From positions 1 through 42,995 of the forward strand of contig CAMAWN010000025.1 in the NCBI GenBank assembly GCA_945861865.1: 42,995 nt of DNA. Direction: 5' to 3'. Both the position numbers and the translations under genes were made by a program. The DNA is from Candidatus Kuenenia stuttgartensis. Its GTDB lineage: Bacteria > Planctomycetota > Planctomycetia > Planctomycetales > Planctomycetaceae. This document shows, piece by piece, positions 34,800 to 42,995 of the stretch. The notes beneath the pieces are model-generated. The model was given only the letters and a program-made list of their open reading frames with translations, was not told the origin of the DNA and made no database searches. Within the stretch, counting starts at the first letter, position 1; every line of letters begins with the position of its first letter.

Positions 34800-36128
34800 T
34801 CACAGCAGTTCCTGAATCGGCTGTCCGCCGCCGACGATGCTCGTGGGCCGGCCGCTGGAATCTTCGTAGTGGGTGTCGAGCGGAATGCCGAGAGTGTGAT
34901 AAATCGTTGCCAGCAGATCGAGCGGCGTGACGAGTCGCTCCTGAACCCCGCCGCCCCACTTCTCGCTCGCCCCGACGACCCGTCCCCCCCGAAGGCCGCC
35001 GCCGGCCAGCAGCACACTGAAGCAGTCCGACCAGTGATCGCGGCCCGCGTGACCGTTCATCCGCGGTGTGCGGCCAAACTCGCCAGCACAGTAAATGATG
35101 ACGTCGTCCAACAAGCCGCGTGCATCGAGGTCTTCGACTAGAGTCGCAATCGCGCGATCCAACGGCGGCAAATGTTCGTCCAGTCCCTTCTCAACTTCGT
35201 TGTGATGATCCCAGTTCCCCGTGTTGATGTTCACGCAACGAGCCCCCGCTTCGACCAATCGCCGAGCCAGCAAGGCACTCTGTCCGTAGCGATGCCGGCC
35301 GTATTGATCGCGCAGCTTGGGATCTTCCGCTTTGAGATCGAATGCGGCTCGCATGCGTTCCCCTGCGACCATCTCCAGCGCCTGTTGCTTGAACGTGTCG
35401 AGTCCCTCCATCACGCCGGTCTCATCAATGTCGCGACGGAGTGTGTCGAATGTTTTGAGCAACGCGCGGCGCGAATCGACGCTGCGCGCGGTGAGTCCGC
35501 CTGGCAAAGACAAGTTCGGCACCTTGAAGTCCGCCGCGTTGGGATCGGCTCCCACTTCAAACGGATTGAACGCTTTACCGAGGTAGACGGCTCCCTGATA
35601 TCCAAACGATTCCGACTTCGGGATCGTCACATACGCGGGCATCGGCGGCTGACGCGATCCCAGCGAACGCGCGATGACCGAACCCAGCGCCGGCTTCTGT
35701 GCGGCGTTCCGGGCGAGCGTCGGTCCGAAGTAACCGGTCTGCATCCAGTGAGCCGACGGGGCGTGAATTCCATTCTCGTGATGCACCGAGCGGACGATCG
35801 ACAGTCGGTCCATGACTTTCGCTTGAAGCGGCAGTCGTTCGCTCAGCACGACGCCGGGCACGGTCGTGCCAATCGGCTGATACATGCCACGGTACTCGGC
35901 CGGCGCATCGGGCTTCACGTCGTAGCTGTCTTGCTGGCTGACTCCGCCGTCCGTCCAGAAGATGATCAGCGACTTTTTGCTCGTGGAACGTCCCACTTCC
36001 GCCGCTTGAGATTCCAGCCGCAACAAATCGGCAATCCCCAGGCCCAGAAGTGGGGCACCGATTTGCAGAAAGCTCCGGCGTGTGGCACCGGAGCAGTTCT
36101 GGAATGAGTGTCCTTCGATTCGCAACAT
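34800..36128 (-). CDS. DUF1501 protein (second copy in the window)
   Basis: This is a 442-residue exported protein. The leader has ATRRSFLQIGAPLLGLGIAD, a twin-arginine-type signal, so export is probably via Tat. DUF1501 motifs: KSLIIFWTDGGVSQQDSYD, SIVRSVHHENGIHAPSAHW, NTGNWDHHNEVEKGLDEH, and CAGEFGRTPRMNGHAGRDHW. GGAG lies 8 bases before the ATG. It sits 19 bases after a DUF1549/1553 gene, the usual planctomycete pair, and 20 bases before the sialidase-like gene. The molecular function of the pair is unknown. Confidence 0.9.
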   Translation of the reverse strand: MLRIEGHSFQNCSGATRRSFLQIGAPLLGLGIADLLRLESQAAEVGRSTSKKSLIIFWTDGGVSQQDSYDVKPDAPAEYRGMYQPIGTTVPGVVLSERLPLQAKVMDRLSIVRSVHHENGIHAPSAHWMQTGYFGPTLARNAAQKPALGSVIARSLGSRQPPMPAYVTIPKSESFGYQGAVYLGKAFNPFEVGADPNAADFKVPNLSLPGGLTARSVDSRRALLKTFDTLRRDIDETGVMEGLDTFKQQALEMVAGERMRAAFDLKAEDPKLRDQYGRHRYGQSALLARRLVEAGARCVNINTGNWDHHNEVEKGLDEHLPPLDRAIATLVEDLDARGLLDDVIIYCAGEFGRTPRMNGHAGRDHWSDCFSVLLAGGGLRGGRVVGASEKWGGGVQERLVTPLDLLATIYHTLGIPLDTHYEDSSGRPTSIVGGGQPIQELL

Positions 36129-36147
36129 GGCAGGGACTCCGGACAGA

Positions 36148-38385
36148 TCAATGATTGAACAGGAACTCGTTGGTCGCCAACAGTGACCACAGGAGCGAGC
36201 GGCAGGCCTCCGCTCGATCAGGTTCAGCGGCAAGGAAATCGACAGCAGCCTTCAATTCTTCCGGTCGCAGCCGTCGGGCCAGGACGCGCAGAAACATTTC
36301 CGTCGCGAGATCGGCGTGTGATTTGTCGCTGGCGGCGAGTCGCTGAGCGTAGCCGGTCTTTTCGATCAGCTTCCGTTGGATCTCCGCCGAATTCACCAAT
36401 TCCAACGCCTGCGTCAGGGCCGGGGAATCGACTCGTTCGCATTCGCAGGCCGACATCCGCGCGGGTCGGCCGAAGACATCCAGAAAATGGGCGGCGACGT
36501 TTTCGTCGGGCAGTTCGATCGCGCGAGTGCCAACGGCGACGCCGGGGAAGTCCGTCGGCACATCTAGGATTTGGCTGATGCCGTCGAGCAACACTTCGGC
36601 CGTCACTCGGCGCGGATAGAACCGGGCAAACGTCTGCGTGTCCCCCGCGTTGCCAGGGTGTGGAGCCGACTCGAGGCCGTAGGCGTAGCTGCTGGTGATG
36701 ACTCGGATGAGATGCTTCACGTCGAAGCCACTGGCGATGAAATCTTGAGCCAGTGCGTCGAGTAGTTCGGGGTTGCTCGGCGGATTCGTGCTGCGAGCGT
36801 CGTCGATCGGGTGAACGATGCCTCGACCGAGGAAGTGCGCCCACATCCGATTAGCCATCGTGCGGGCGAAGAACGGATTGTTGGCGCTGGTCATCCACTG
36901 CGCGAGATTATTGCGCGGATCGTCATGCAGGCCGAGCGAAAACTCACTGCCACCAAGCGGTCGCGGCTTGAGGATCTCGCCAGTGCGCGGATGCAACACG
37001 TCGCCGCGTTCCTTGAGGAAGATGATCTCGTCGGTCGGCACTTCGGCATCCGCGAAACCTCCCTTTCGACCGACACGAGAAAAGACGGCGGCCAAGCCAA
37101 AATAGTCCGATTGGCTCCAGCGTTCGGTCGGGTGGTGATGACACTGAGCACACTGCACGCGGACGCCGAGAAAGGCCTGCGCGACCGACTCGACGTACTC
37201 CGGCGACTTCCGCACGGTGCGATACCAAATCGCCGGCGGGTTCTCGTTCTGGCTGCCGCTGGCAGTGAGCAACTCGGACACGAACTGGTTGTACGGCTTG
37301 TTCACCGCCAGCGAGTCTCGAATCCACGCAGCGAACAACGTCGTCCCCGCGCGCTGCTTGCTGGTCGAATAGCCGGCTCCACGGTTCTGCAAGATGTCGG
37401 CCCACTTGAGTGCGAAGTAGCTGGCGTATTCTGGCCGTTCCAACAGCCGGTCGATCAGCCGCGAGCGTCGATCGAGGCGAGTGTCGGCTAGATACTCCGC
37501 AACTTCCTCGCTGGTTGGCAGCGAGCCGCAGATGTCGATCGTCACGCGGCGAATGAACGTCGCGTCGTCGGCCGGCGCGGACGGGACAACTCCCAGCCGT
37601 CGCCACTGCCGCAGCAAGTGGCGGTCGAATGACGCCGCTCCGAGTTTCGGTTCCAACTGATTGAGCTGTTGCTGTGCGGCAGTCATCTTTGCGGGGTCGC
37701 TCGCAAACGGGACGGCCGCATGAAACGTGGCGATCTGCTCACCGAATCGGGCCATCACCGACACGAGTCCGTGTTGCGAACTGGTCGTCACCAATCCGTC
37801 TGCATCGACGGACGCGATGTTCGGCTCGTTGGACTGGTACACGGCCTGACGAGCCACATCGCGCGATGTCCCATCGGAAAAGAACGCCATCACTCGCAGT
37901 CGCTGCGACGAGTTGGTCGCGAGGATTTGCTCGTGCGGCGAAAGCTCAATGCGCATCAGTTTCGGATCGTCGTCGCGAGGCGCGGTCGCTCCTTGAGCGA
38001 TCCAGTCGCGCAGAATCTGGTAGTCGTCGCTGGACTCATTCAGCCGCCGACCGCCACCGTGCGGCATGCGGGAGGTCGCCTTGAGCAACAGCAAGCTGCG
38101 ATCCGGATCGGGGAGCGACAATCGACGTCCTCGGGCATCGGTGACAATCGCGTCGTAATCCACGTCCGGTTCAAACCCGAACAACGAGAGCTTGAAGCCA
38201 TTCTGTCCCGTCGCCTTGCCATGACAGCCACCGCCATTGCAACCAAGCTTGGTCAGGATCGGCACGATATCGGTTCCGAAACGCACAACGGGAGCATTCG
38301 GCGTCTCAGCGGCCTGCACCGCAACGCCCAATGAAATCGCGCACGCCAGCAGCAGTTGCCATGCGGTGTGTTTGCGTTTGGTCAT
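36148..38385 (-). CDS. DUF1549/DUF1553 protein with haem-binding N-terminus and Big_2-like domain
   Basis: This is a 745-residue exported protein with a signal peptide (about 1-26). A cytochrome-c-like PSCyt segment has CNGGGCH (Cys 49, Cys 54, His 55, a C-x4-CH variant), then MPHGGGRRL. A bacterial Ig-like region follows at about 140-230 (SPHEQILATNSSQRLRVMAF, SVDADGLVT). DUF1549 follows (RVTIDICGSLPTSEEVAEYL, FALKWADILQNRGAGY) with a second haem-like motif CAQCHHHP. DUF1553 fills the C-terminus (NPFFARTMANRMWAHFLGRG, SPALTQALELVNS). This architecture is typical of planctomycetes. It precedes the DUF1501 gene by 19 bases. Substrate unknown; haem attachment at CxxxxCH is plausible but not certain. 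Confidence 0.9.
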   Translation of the reverse strand: MTKRKHTAWQLLLACAISLGVAVQAAETPNAPVVRFGTDIVPILTKLGCNGGGCHGKATGQNGFKLSLFGFEPDVDYDAIVTDARGRRLSLPDPDRSLLLLKATSRMPHGGGRRLNESSDDYQILRDWIAQGATAPRDDDPKLMRIELSPHEQILATNSSQRLRVMAFFSDGTSRDVARQAVYQSNEPNIASVDADGLVTTSSQHGLVSVMARFGEQIATFHAAVPFASDPAKMTAAQQQLNQLEPKLGAASFDRHLLRQWRRLGVVPSAPADDATFIRRVTIDICGSLPTSEEVAEYLADTRLDRRSRLIDRLLERPEYASYFALKWADILQNRGAGYSTSKQRAGTTLFAAWIRDSLAVNKPYNQFVSELLTASGSQNENPPAIWYRTVRKSPEYVESVAQAFLGVRVQCAQCHHHPTERWSQSDYFGLAAVFSRVGRKGGFADAEVPTDEIIFLKERGDVLHPRTGEILKPRPLGGSEFSLGLHDDPRNNLAQWMTSANNPFFARTMANRMWAHFLGRGIVHPIDDARSTNPPSNPELLDALAQDFIASGFDVKHLIRVITSSYAYGLESAPHPGNAGDTQTFARFYPRRVTAEVLLDGISQILDVPTDFPGVAVGTRAIELPDENVAAHFLDVFGRPARMSACECERVDSPALTQALELVNSAEIQRKLIEKTGYAQRLAASDKSHADLATEMFLRVLARRLRPEELKAAVDFLAAEPDRAEACRSLLWSLLATNEFLFNH

Positions 38386-38461
38386 GCAAGGTTCCAGTCG
38401 TTGCTAATCTCGCCAGAGATTGGAATTGATCACTCAATCGCCCAAAGTCTGGCGACCTTGG

Positions 38462-40966
38462 CTACTCCAAAATCTCCAACGGGAAAAAACTGCTGCCGAA
38501 ATAGGTAGGCTCATCTTCGACGACGCCGACCGTGAACAGCCGCAGAAACTGCTGTCGGCCGAGTGGAGCGTCGTCATTGATGACAATTTGCAGAGTCCCC
38601 TTGTCCGTCTGACCGGTGAAGGTTTCGCCTCGTCCGCGCAGGCCGATGACGTCTGTCACGCGACCGGGAGCGGCCAGTTCCGTGTGCATCTTGCCAATGA
38701 AGCCATTGAGCCGTTTCGCCGAATAGCTCACTTTGATCGTTTCACCTCGCTTGGCTTGCGTCACCGCGAACGGATCGACCTCCACGAGGATCGCTGCGGG
38801 TTGCACATCGAAGGTGATGGAATTGCTGACGACCGCTACCGTTTCCGTTTTCTTGTCGGGAGTGGGGACTGTGGTCTCGGCACGGACAACCAGCGAGTAA
38901 CGTCCGACGGGCAACGTCGGCGGCAGATGGAAACTGAGATACCCCTTTTGCTGGCCGGCCGGGATGACCGTCGTTTGATTGTGGATCGAATCGGGAAGCC
39001 CCATGCCGATCAGTTTGACCGGGGCTTGATGACCGGTGTCGCGCCGCTCGATGTGGATGGCAACGTCGAGCACTCCACCGGGCGAGTGCTTCGGCGACAG
39101 CTTGCCGTAGAGATGATGGTCCAGCGTCTCGTGAGCATCGGCCGTGATTCGCAACGGCGCTTCGCCGGCGACCGCGAGCGGGATTTGCGAAGTGATACGT
39201 CCCCATCCATTCGGCGTTCCTGATCGGACGATCGTGCCGCCACGCACCGGGTGACTCTTGCGTGCGGACTCTTCCGCGACTCCCTGCAGTTTCAATTCGC
39301 CGAAGAGAGGCGATGCATTCCGATCGGCCGAAACAATCAATGTCGTCGCATCCACACCGGGGCCGAACCAGACGCCGGAGCATTCGATTCCGGCTGGAAG
39401 ATCCTTGGCGGAGACGTGAATCGCTCCGTCGCAGCCTCGCCGCCGAAACACGAAAAGATCGAGCACCTCGCGTCCTCCGCGCCGCACGTTCAAGCCAGCG
39501 AGGTCATCGCGACGCGGAACGGCCACGAGTTGAAAATCGGGTTCCTCACGACGAATGCTCAGTCGAAAGGTCCGCCGCGGATCGGCTTGCAGTCCGCCGA
39601 TCAGGTTTCGGATCGCCACCAAGTAGCGGCCATCCGCCGGACAGACCCAGCGACCTGCCGGATCGAGATGAGACGTCGGGAACCCACCGCCGATGCTTCG
39701 CAAATCATCGCCGAACTGCGCCAGTTCCTGCTGACCCGCTGGGTCAAGCACGCTGATCTGCAAATCGACCGGAGATTGAAGGCGTTGTCCGAGCGCCTCG
39801 ATGAAGAACACTTCGCCGCGCCGAGCGGGAATCGCAAACCAATCTCTTTCGTCACCCGCCACAAGTTGACCGCTCACTTCGCAGGGAACGCTGACCTCCT
39901 GCGCTGACGACGGCGAGTGATTGCCGTCACGGTTCAACGTCACCGGCACGTCAGTCACGCCAATCATCACCGGCTCGTGACCGCCGGGAATCTGATAGGC
40001 GAATCCTTCGAGTATCGCTTGCGACGGCTGTAGTCGCACGGGCAGCGGCCAGGACGTTTCGGCTAGCGAAGCGGGGATGTCCACATCCAGGCGATCAAAG
40101 TCGTCGAGCATTCGGGAGGGCGAGGTTCCTGTCGAGCCGTCATTTCCCGCACGACGCGGCTCGGCAGGAGCCCCGCCCTCCTTCAAGTTCCAGCCATACA
40201 GAGCGACGCGCGCCGGCTTGCCGCGCTGAATGACGCTCGGCACCGAGAACACCACGCGCGGGCCGGTGTCGATGTCGAGCCGATAGTAGTGCTCGGCGCT
40301 ACCCGACGAAGTCAGATCCTGCACCCTCACGACGTAAGAGCCGTCCGCTGGAACGCGAAAGTCGATCAGCGGGTCGATGCCGAAATAACCACGATTGACT
40401 GCAAGGCGTCTGCCTGTCGCGTCAAAGACTTCCAGCACCGCACGCAGTCGTGAGTCGATCCGCTCCGCCGAGCATTCGATGATGACGCGCTGTCCTTGTT
40501 TCGCCTCGAAGCGGAAGTGATCCGAGTCGCCGGCTTTGTCGAGTCGCCCGTTGATCACGAGATCCAGCGGGACCGACATCGCCGCTGACGGCGTTTCGTT
40601 CGGCTCTACCTCCGATTGCTCCGCCCGATTGCCGATCGCAAATGTCCTCGGCGAGCTGACGCCGTTGTCGCCGACAGCCCACAAATCGCACAGACCCGGT
40701 GGTGTGCCTGCCGGAATCGTCAGTCGCATGCGACTGGGGTCTAATCGCTCGCAACGGACGCCGGGAACATTGCAATGCAGAGTCCGAAGTCCTTGCAGGT
40801 TCGTGCCGCTGACCGTTACTTCCACCGACTGCCCAACCTGCCCGCCCGTGGGGAAAACCGTGTTCAGCAGCGGCGGCACCTGTCCGAAAGCCGAGCGCCC
40901 GACGAGCGTCGCCAAACACACGGCGACGGACAGCAGCACTTCGCGGTATCGGCTGCGAACAATCAT
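38462..40966 (-). CDS. Secreted PPC-domain protein with IPT/Ig-like start
   Basis: This 834-residue exported protein has a signal peptide (about 8-28). An IPT/TIG-like domain follows (VFPTGGQVGQSVEVTVSGTN). Two or more pre-peptidase C-terminal (PPC) domains come next, the first with EVEPNETPSAA, then DSDHFRFEAKQGQRVIIE and GSYVVRVQD, and a second with ERDWFAIPARRGEVFFIEAL. The C-terminal 350 residues are beta-rich and unassigned. ATG 40966 has GGAG at 7 bases. A palindromic repeat has entered the coding frame near residues 263-285. It heads a minus-strand series with DUF1549/1553 (76-base gap), DUF1501, sialidase-like and PQQ genes. Probably an envelope or extracellular protein. Confidence 0.82.
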   Translation of the reverse strand: MIVRSRYREVLLSVAVCLATLVGRSAFGQVPPLLNTVFPTGGQVGQSVEVTVSGTNLQGLRTLHCNVPGVRCERLDPSRMRLTIPAGTPPGLCDLWAVGDNGVSSPRTFAIGNRAEQSEVEPNETPSAAMSVPLDLVINGRLDKAGDSDHFRFEAKQGQRVIIECSAERIDSRLRAVLEVFDATGRRLAVNRGYFGIDPLIDFRVPADGSYVVRVQDLTSSGSAEHYYRLDIDTGPRVVFSVPSVIQRGKPARVALYGWNLKEGGAPAEPRRAGNDGSTGTSPSRMLDDFDRLDVDIPASLAETSWPLPVRLQPSQAILEGFAYQIPGGHEPVMIGVTDVPVTLNRDGNHSPSSAQEVSVPCEVSGQLVAGDERDWFAIPARRGEVFFIEALGQRLQSPVDLQISVLDPAGQQELAQFGDDLRSIGGGFPTSHLDPAGRWVCPADGRYLVAIRNLIGGLQADPRRTFRLSIRREEPDFQLVAVPRRDDLAGLNVRRGGREVLDLFVFRRRGCDGAIHVSAKDLPAGIECSGVWFGPGVDATTLIVSADRNASPLFGELKLQGVAEESARKSHPVRGGTIVRSGTPNGWGRITSQIPLAVAGEAPLRITADAHETLDHHLYGKLSPKHSPGGVLDVAIHIERRDTGHQAPVKLIGMGLPDSIHNQTTVIPAGQQKGYLSFHLPPTLPVGRYSLVVRAETTVPTPDKKTETVAVVSNSITFDVQPAAILVEVDPFAVTQAKRGETIKVSYSAKRLNGFIGKMHTELAAPGRVTDVIGLRGRGETFTGQTDKGTLQIVINDDAPLGRQQFLRLFTVGVVEDEPTYFGSSFFPLEILE
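40115..40181. repeat. Palindromic repeat inside the PPC-protein gene
   Basis: The arms 40115-40139 and 40157-40181 pair at about 22 of 25 positions (core GGAGGGCGAGG / CCCCGCCCTCC and GTCGAGCCG / CGGCTCGGC). The element is in frame and encodes GGAPAEPRRAGNDGSTGTSP. The residues on either side (YGWNLK and DDFDRLDVDIP) look like continuous protein, so the element was inserted without breaking the gene. Confidence 0.8.
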
Positions 40967-41159
40967 CAACCACTCCCCACACGGCCTCATAACGAAATCG
41001 ATCGAAGGTTGCTCTCGTCACAATATATCGTCCGCTGTTGATGGACGGCTAGCTCCGAGCGGAAACACCGAGTTTGTCCATCACGCATTGAACTGATTGT
41101 GCGAATTCCACCGACTGGCGCGAATGCCGCTTGTGAGTCCCTTCGAGAGACCCCGACGA

Positions 41160-42491
41160 TCAAACGACGTCCGGCAAACCAAACGGCGAACGGTACTTCT
41201 TGCTCAGGAGTTGATTGGCCTCGTCGCAATCGACGAAACGCTCAGTCTTGGGATCGAAATCGAGCCGGCCGCGAGTGCGGAGCGCGATCTCTCCCAGATG
41301 CACCAGCGCGCAACTGCGATGCGCGACCGCCGCCGAAGCGCGCGTTGGCGTCCGCTTGCGAACGGCATTGAGGAACTCGGCCATGTGTTCGGCGTAGCCG
41401 CGCTCACCGCGCAGTTCTTTGCCTTCGGTTGGCCCCGGAGTTCCCTTCGGTCCTTGGAAGACGCTGAACGCTCCGCGGCGCGAGAAGATCATGTAGCCCT
41501 CAGTGCCGTAAAACACGTTGCCGTTGTCGAAGCCATGCAGGCCGTAGGCTGTGAAAGGGTAGTTCTCGTAGATCAACAGCCGGCCGTCGGGATATTCGTA
41601 AGTCACGTTCATGTTGTCCGGGTACTCGCTGGCGTGACCGTCGAGCAACATCCTTCCGCCGCGAGCTGTGATCTGCTTCGGCAACGTGTCGATGCCGAGT
41701 CCCCAGGCGGCCATGTCGAGATCGTGAATCCCGTCGTCGCCGATCTCACCGTTGCCGTAGTCGGCGAACATCCGCCACGTCTGGTGAAAGCGATGCGGAT
41801 TGAATGGCCGTTTCGGCGCGGGACCGAGCCAGCGATCGTAATCAACTCCCTCTGGAGGCATCCTGTCCGGCAGCGGCTTCTCGACCGTTCGAGTCTCCGC
41901 CGTCCACGCGCGAGCCACTTTCACTTGTCCGATGATCCCTTCCTTCAACAGCCGGCCAGCTTTCTCGGTGACTGGACTGCTGCGCATTTGGCTCCCTTGC
42001 TGGACGACTCGGCCGTATTTCTTCGCGGCGGCGATGATCAGCGGTCCCTCGTTGTAGACGTGCGAGATTGGCTTCTCGATGTAGACGTCTTTCCCCGCCT
42101 GCATGGCGGCCAGCGCGATCGGAGCATGCCAGTGATGCGGCGTCGCGATAATGAGCGCGTCAACATCTTTATCGGCGATCAGGTCTTCGTAGCGTGCCGT
42201 CCGCTTCGGAGGTGCGGATTGGAATTCGCGTGTGACGTGAGTATTCATCTTGTCGACCTGTGCGGGATCGACGTCACACAGCCACGCGATCGACGCGGCT
42301 TCGCGACGGCTGACGAGACCTTTGACATGGCTCGTCATGATCCCGCCGCAGCCGATGATTCCCAACCGCACTTTCGCCGGCTTGTCGTCGGCAAAGACAG
42401 GCGCTCCGCCGAGTGCCGTCGCCGCTGCGACGATGGCCGCTGCTTCCGTGGAATGCTGCAAGAACTGACGCCGGTTGGTCTCGCGGTTCAT
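41160..42491 (-). CDS. Tat-exported Gfo/Idh/MocA family oxidoreductase
   Basis: This 443-residue protein has a twin-arginine leader (NRRQFLQHSTEAAAIVAAA, mature from about FADDKPAK). The NAD(P)-binding Rossmann motif is RLGIIGCGGIMTSHVKG, then LIIATPHHWHAPIALAAM and the family EKP motif in VYIEKPISHVYNE. The C-terminal sugar-binding part has GVDYDRWLGPAP, WRMFADYGNGEIGDDGIHDL (conserved G-x-x-x-D-x-G-x-H-x-D block) and RLLIYENYPF. Substrates in this family are sugars or inositols; planctomycete Tat-exported members are common. AGGAG lies 6 bases before ATG 42491. A longer upstream frame is rejected because it places 95 residues ahead of the Tat signal. Confidence 0.9.
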   Translation of the reverse strand: MNRETNRRQFLQHSTEAAAIVAAATALGGAPVFADDKPAKVRLGIIGCGGIMTSHVKGLVSRREAASIAWLCDVDPAQVDKMNTHVTREFQSAPPKRTARYEDLIADKDVDALIIATPHHWHAPIALAAMQAGKDVYIEKPISHVYNEGPLIIAAAKKYGRVVQQGSQMRSSPVTEKAGRLLKEGIIGQVKVARAWTAETRTVEKPLPDRMPPEGVDYDRWLGPAPKRPFNPHRFHQTWRMFADYGNGEIGDDGIHDLDMAAWGLGIDTLPKQITARGGRMLLDGHASEYPDNMNVTYEYPDGRLLIYENYPFTAYGLHGFDNGNVFYGTEGYMIFSRRGAFSVFQGPKGTPGPTEGKELRGERGYAEHMAEFLNAVRKRTPTRASAAVAHRSCALVHLGEIALRTRGRLDFDPKTERFVDCDEANQLLSKKYRSPFGLPDVV

Positions 42492-42893
42492 GACTGGCTC
42501 CTGAGGCGATGGAGTGGTAGTAACGAACCGCATTCTTATCACTGACATTGTCGATGTCATGTCAAGAGGGGCAAAGTTTGATTCGACGTGGTGGCTGCGC
42601 GAGTCGGCGAACCTGATGCGATCGGTGTGGCCTGTGCTGCGTTGACGACCCACGGCTTGACGGAGTGAACGCGAGCTACCTTCCGCCGTCTCAATTGAGA
42701 GTGATGTATGAAACGCTGCAGGGGCTGATTCTGAGGCACTTTGCGAAGAATTCGCGGAGAAATCAGAAATTGACACGATTTCAGCGGACTTCCATAATCC
42801 CGCCCCTTCTCAGATTGGCCAATTCTGCCTCGTCGTGCGCGAGGTACGTGTCTTGCCGAAGTTCTCGGCTCACCCAGGGAAAGGAATCCCGCG
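42492..42893. other. Intergenic region between divergent oxidoreductase and right-edge gene
   Basis: This 402-base gap should hold both promoters. It contains a short operator-like palindrome (42543-42559) and no recognised gene; the frames reported there look like chance. Confidence 0.5.
42543..42559. promoter_or_regulatory. Operator-like palindrome upstream of the Gfo/Idh/MocA gene
   Basis: TGACAT-TGTCG-ATGTCA is a perfect 6-base inverted repeat with a 5-base spacer, 52 bases before the oxidoreductase start. Its size and position fit a repressor site such as those used by GntR- or LacI-type regulators, but no regulator gene is in the window. Confidence 0.3.
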
Positions 42894-42995
42894 ATGAGCG
42901 ATCTTGCAAACCGCTCCAATTTCAACACGGATGTTTCGTCGGTCGGCCTCGAAGACGTGCATGAAGTGCGGCTGCGCGGATTGGCCGCCGCGAAC
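42894..42995 (+). CDS. Start of an unidentified gene, cut by the right edge
   Basis: Thirty-four codons from ATG 42894 run off the right edge without a stop: MSDLANRSNFNTDVSSVGLE, then DVHEVRLRGLAAAN. An AAAGGAA site lies 7-9 bases upstream. No signal peptide or recognisable domain start is visible, and I cannot assign a family. Confidence 0.45.
   Translation, partial: MSDLANRSNFNTDVSSVGLEDVHEVRLRGLAAAN

Noticed and set aside
41097..42545. 482-residue plus-strand frame
   Set aside because: Antisense of the Gfo/Idh/MocA gene, which has clear Rossmann and EKP motifs.
42557..42964. Short frames on both strands near the right edge
   Set aside because: No motif, no ribosome binding site and biased composition; the partial frame starting at 42894 is the better coding candidate.

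Overview
The window looks like a chromosomal segment from a planctomycete (phylum Planctomycetota). The evidence is the gene content: two DUF1501 proteins with Tat-type leaders, a DUF1549/DUF1553 protein with a haem-binding N-terminus, a PPC-domain secreted protein, a Calx-beta/RTX adhesin-like protein carrying an LEPR-XLL-like N-terminal motif, a Tat-exported Gfo/Idh/MocA oxidoreductase, and many short palindromic repeats between genes. Base composition is GC-rich throughout. No rRNA, tRNA or CRISPR array was seen. All assignments come from reading motifs by eye; no database search was run.

Layout. (1) 1-2863, minus strand: an unusual complex I cluster, nuoI - DUF2203 - nuoA - nuoC - nuoD (cut by the left edge), with no nuoB and with AT-rich heptamer repeats against two start codons. 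(2) 3086-10496: an MFS transporter (+), then phoH and a PgpH-type 7TM-HD phosphohydrolase (-), then an ExeA-like AAA ATPase (+). (3) 10505-17845: a secreted gluzincin-like metalloprotease (-), glgB, ybeY, corA and a DUF4349 lipoprotein (+), a short graveyard of two different IS fragments, and a secreted beta-rich protein (+). (4) 17868-24865, minus strand: an SGNH hydrolase, a LutB-like iron-sulfur protein, a periplasmic adaptor, a PqqD-like/M50/HlyD fusion protease and a DUF1501 protein. (5) 24914-31920: a chimeric hydrolase/epimerase ORF, hemD, a decayed region with a ferredoxin remnant, the large Calx-beta/RTX protein, an ornithine cyclodeaminase homologue, a small secreted protein, a frameshifted zinc-ribbon gene and a YhcH-family gene. 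(6) 31468-40966, minus strand: a co-directional series PPC protein - DUF1549/1553 - DUF1501 - sialidase-like - PQQ propeller with EF-hand - YhcH. (7) 41160-42995: a Gfo/Idh/MocA oxidoreductase and the start of an unidentified gene.

How the genes may work together. Block 1 is respiratory. In block 2, phoH next to a PgpH-type gene, with ybeY a few kb away, resembles the phoH-pgpH-ybeY neighbourhood of Firmicutes, but rearranged. The two-gene adaptor plus PqqD/M50/HlyD cassette in block 4 is the best candidate for an undescribed system: it combines a possible peptide-recognition domain, an intramembrane protease and an export-type adaptor. Block 6 looks like an envelope or periplasmic glycan-utilisation cassette, because a BNR sialidase-like protein lies close to a YhcH homologue (the E. 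coli YhcH/NanQ family acts on sialic acid anomers). At least six different inverted-repeat elements lie at gene ends, and one has been absorbed in frame into a coding sequence.
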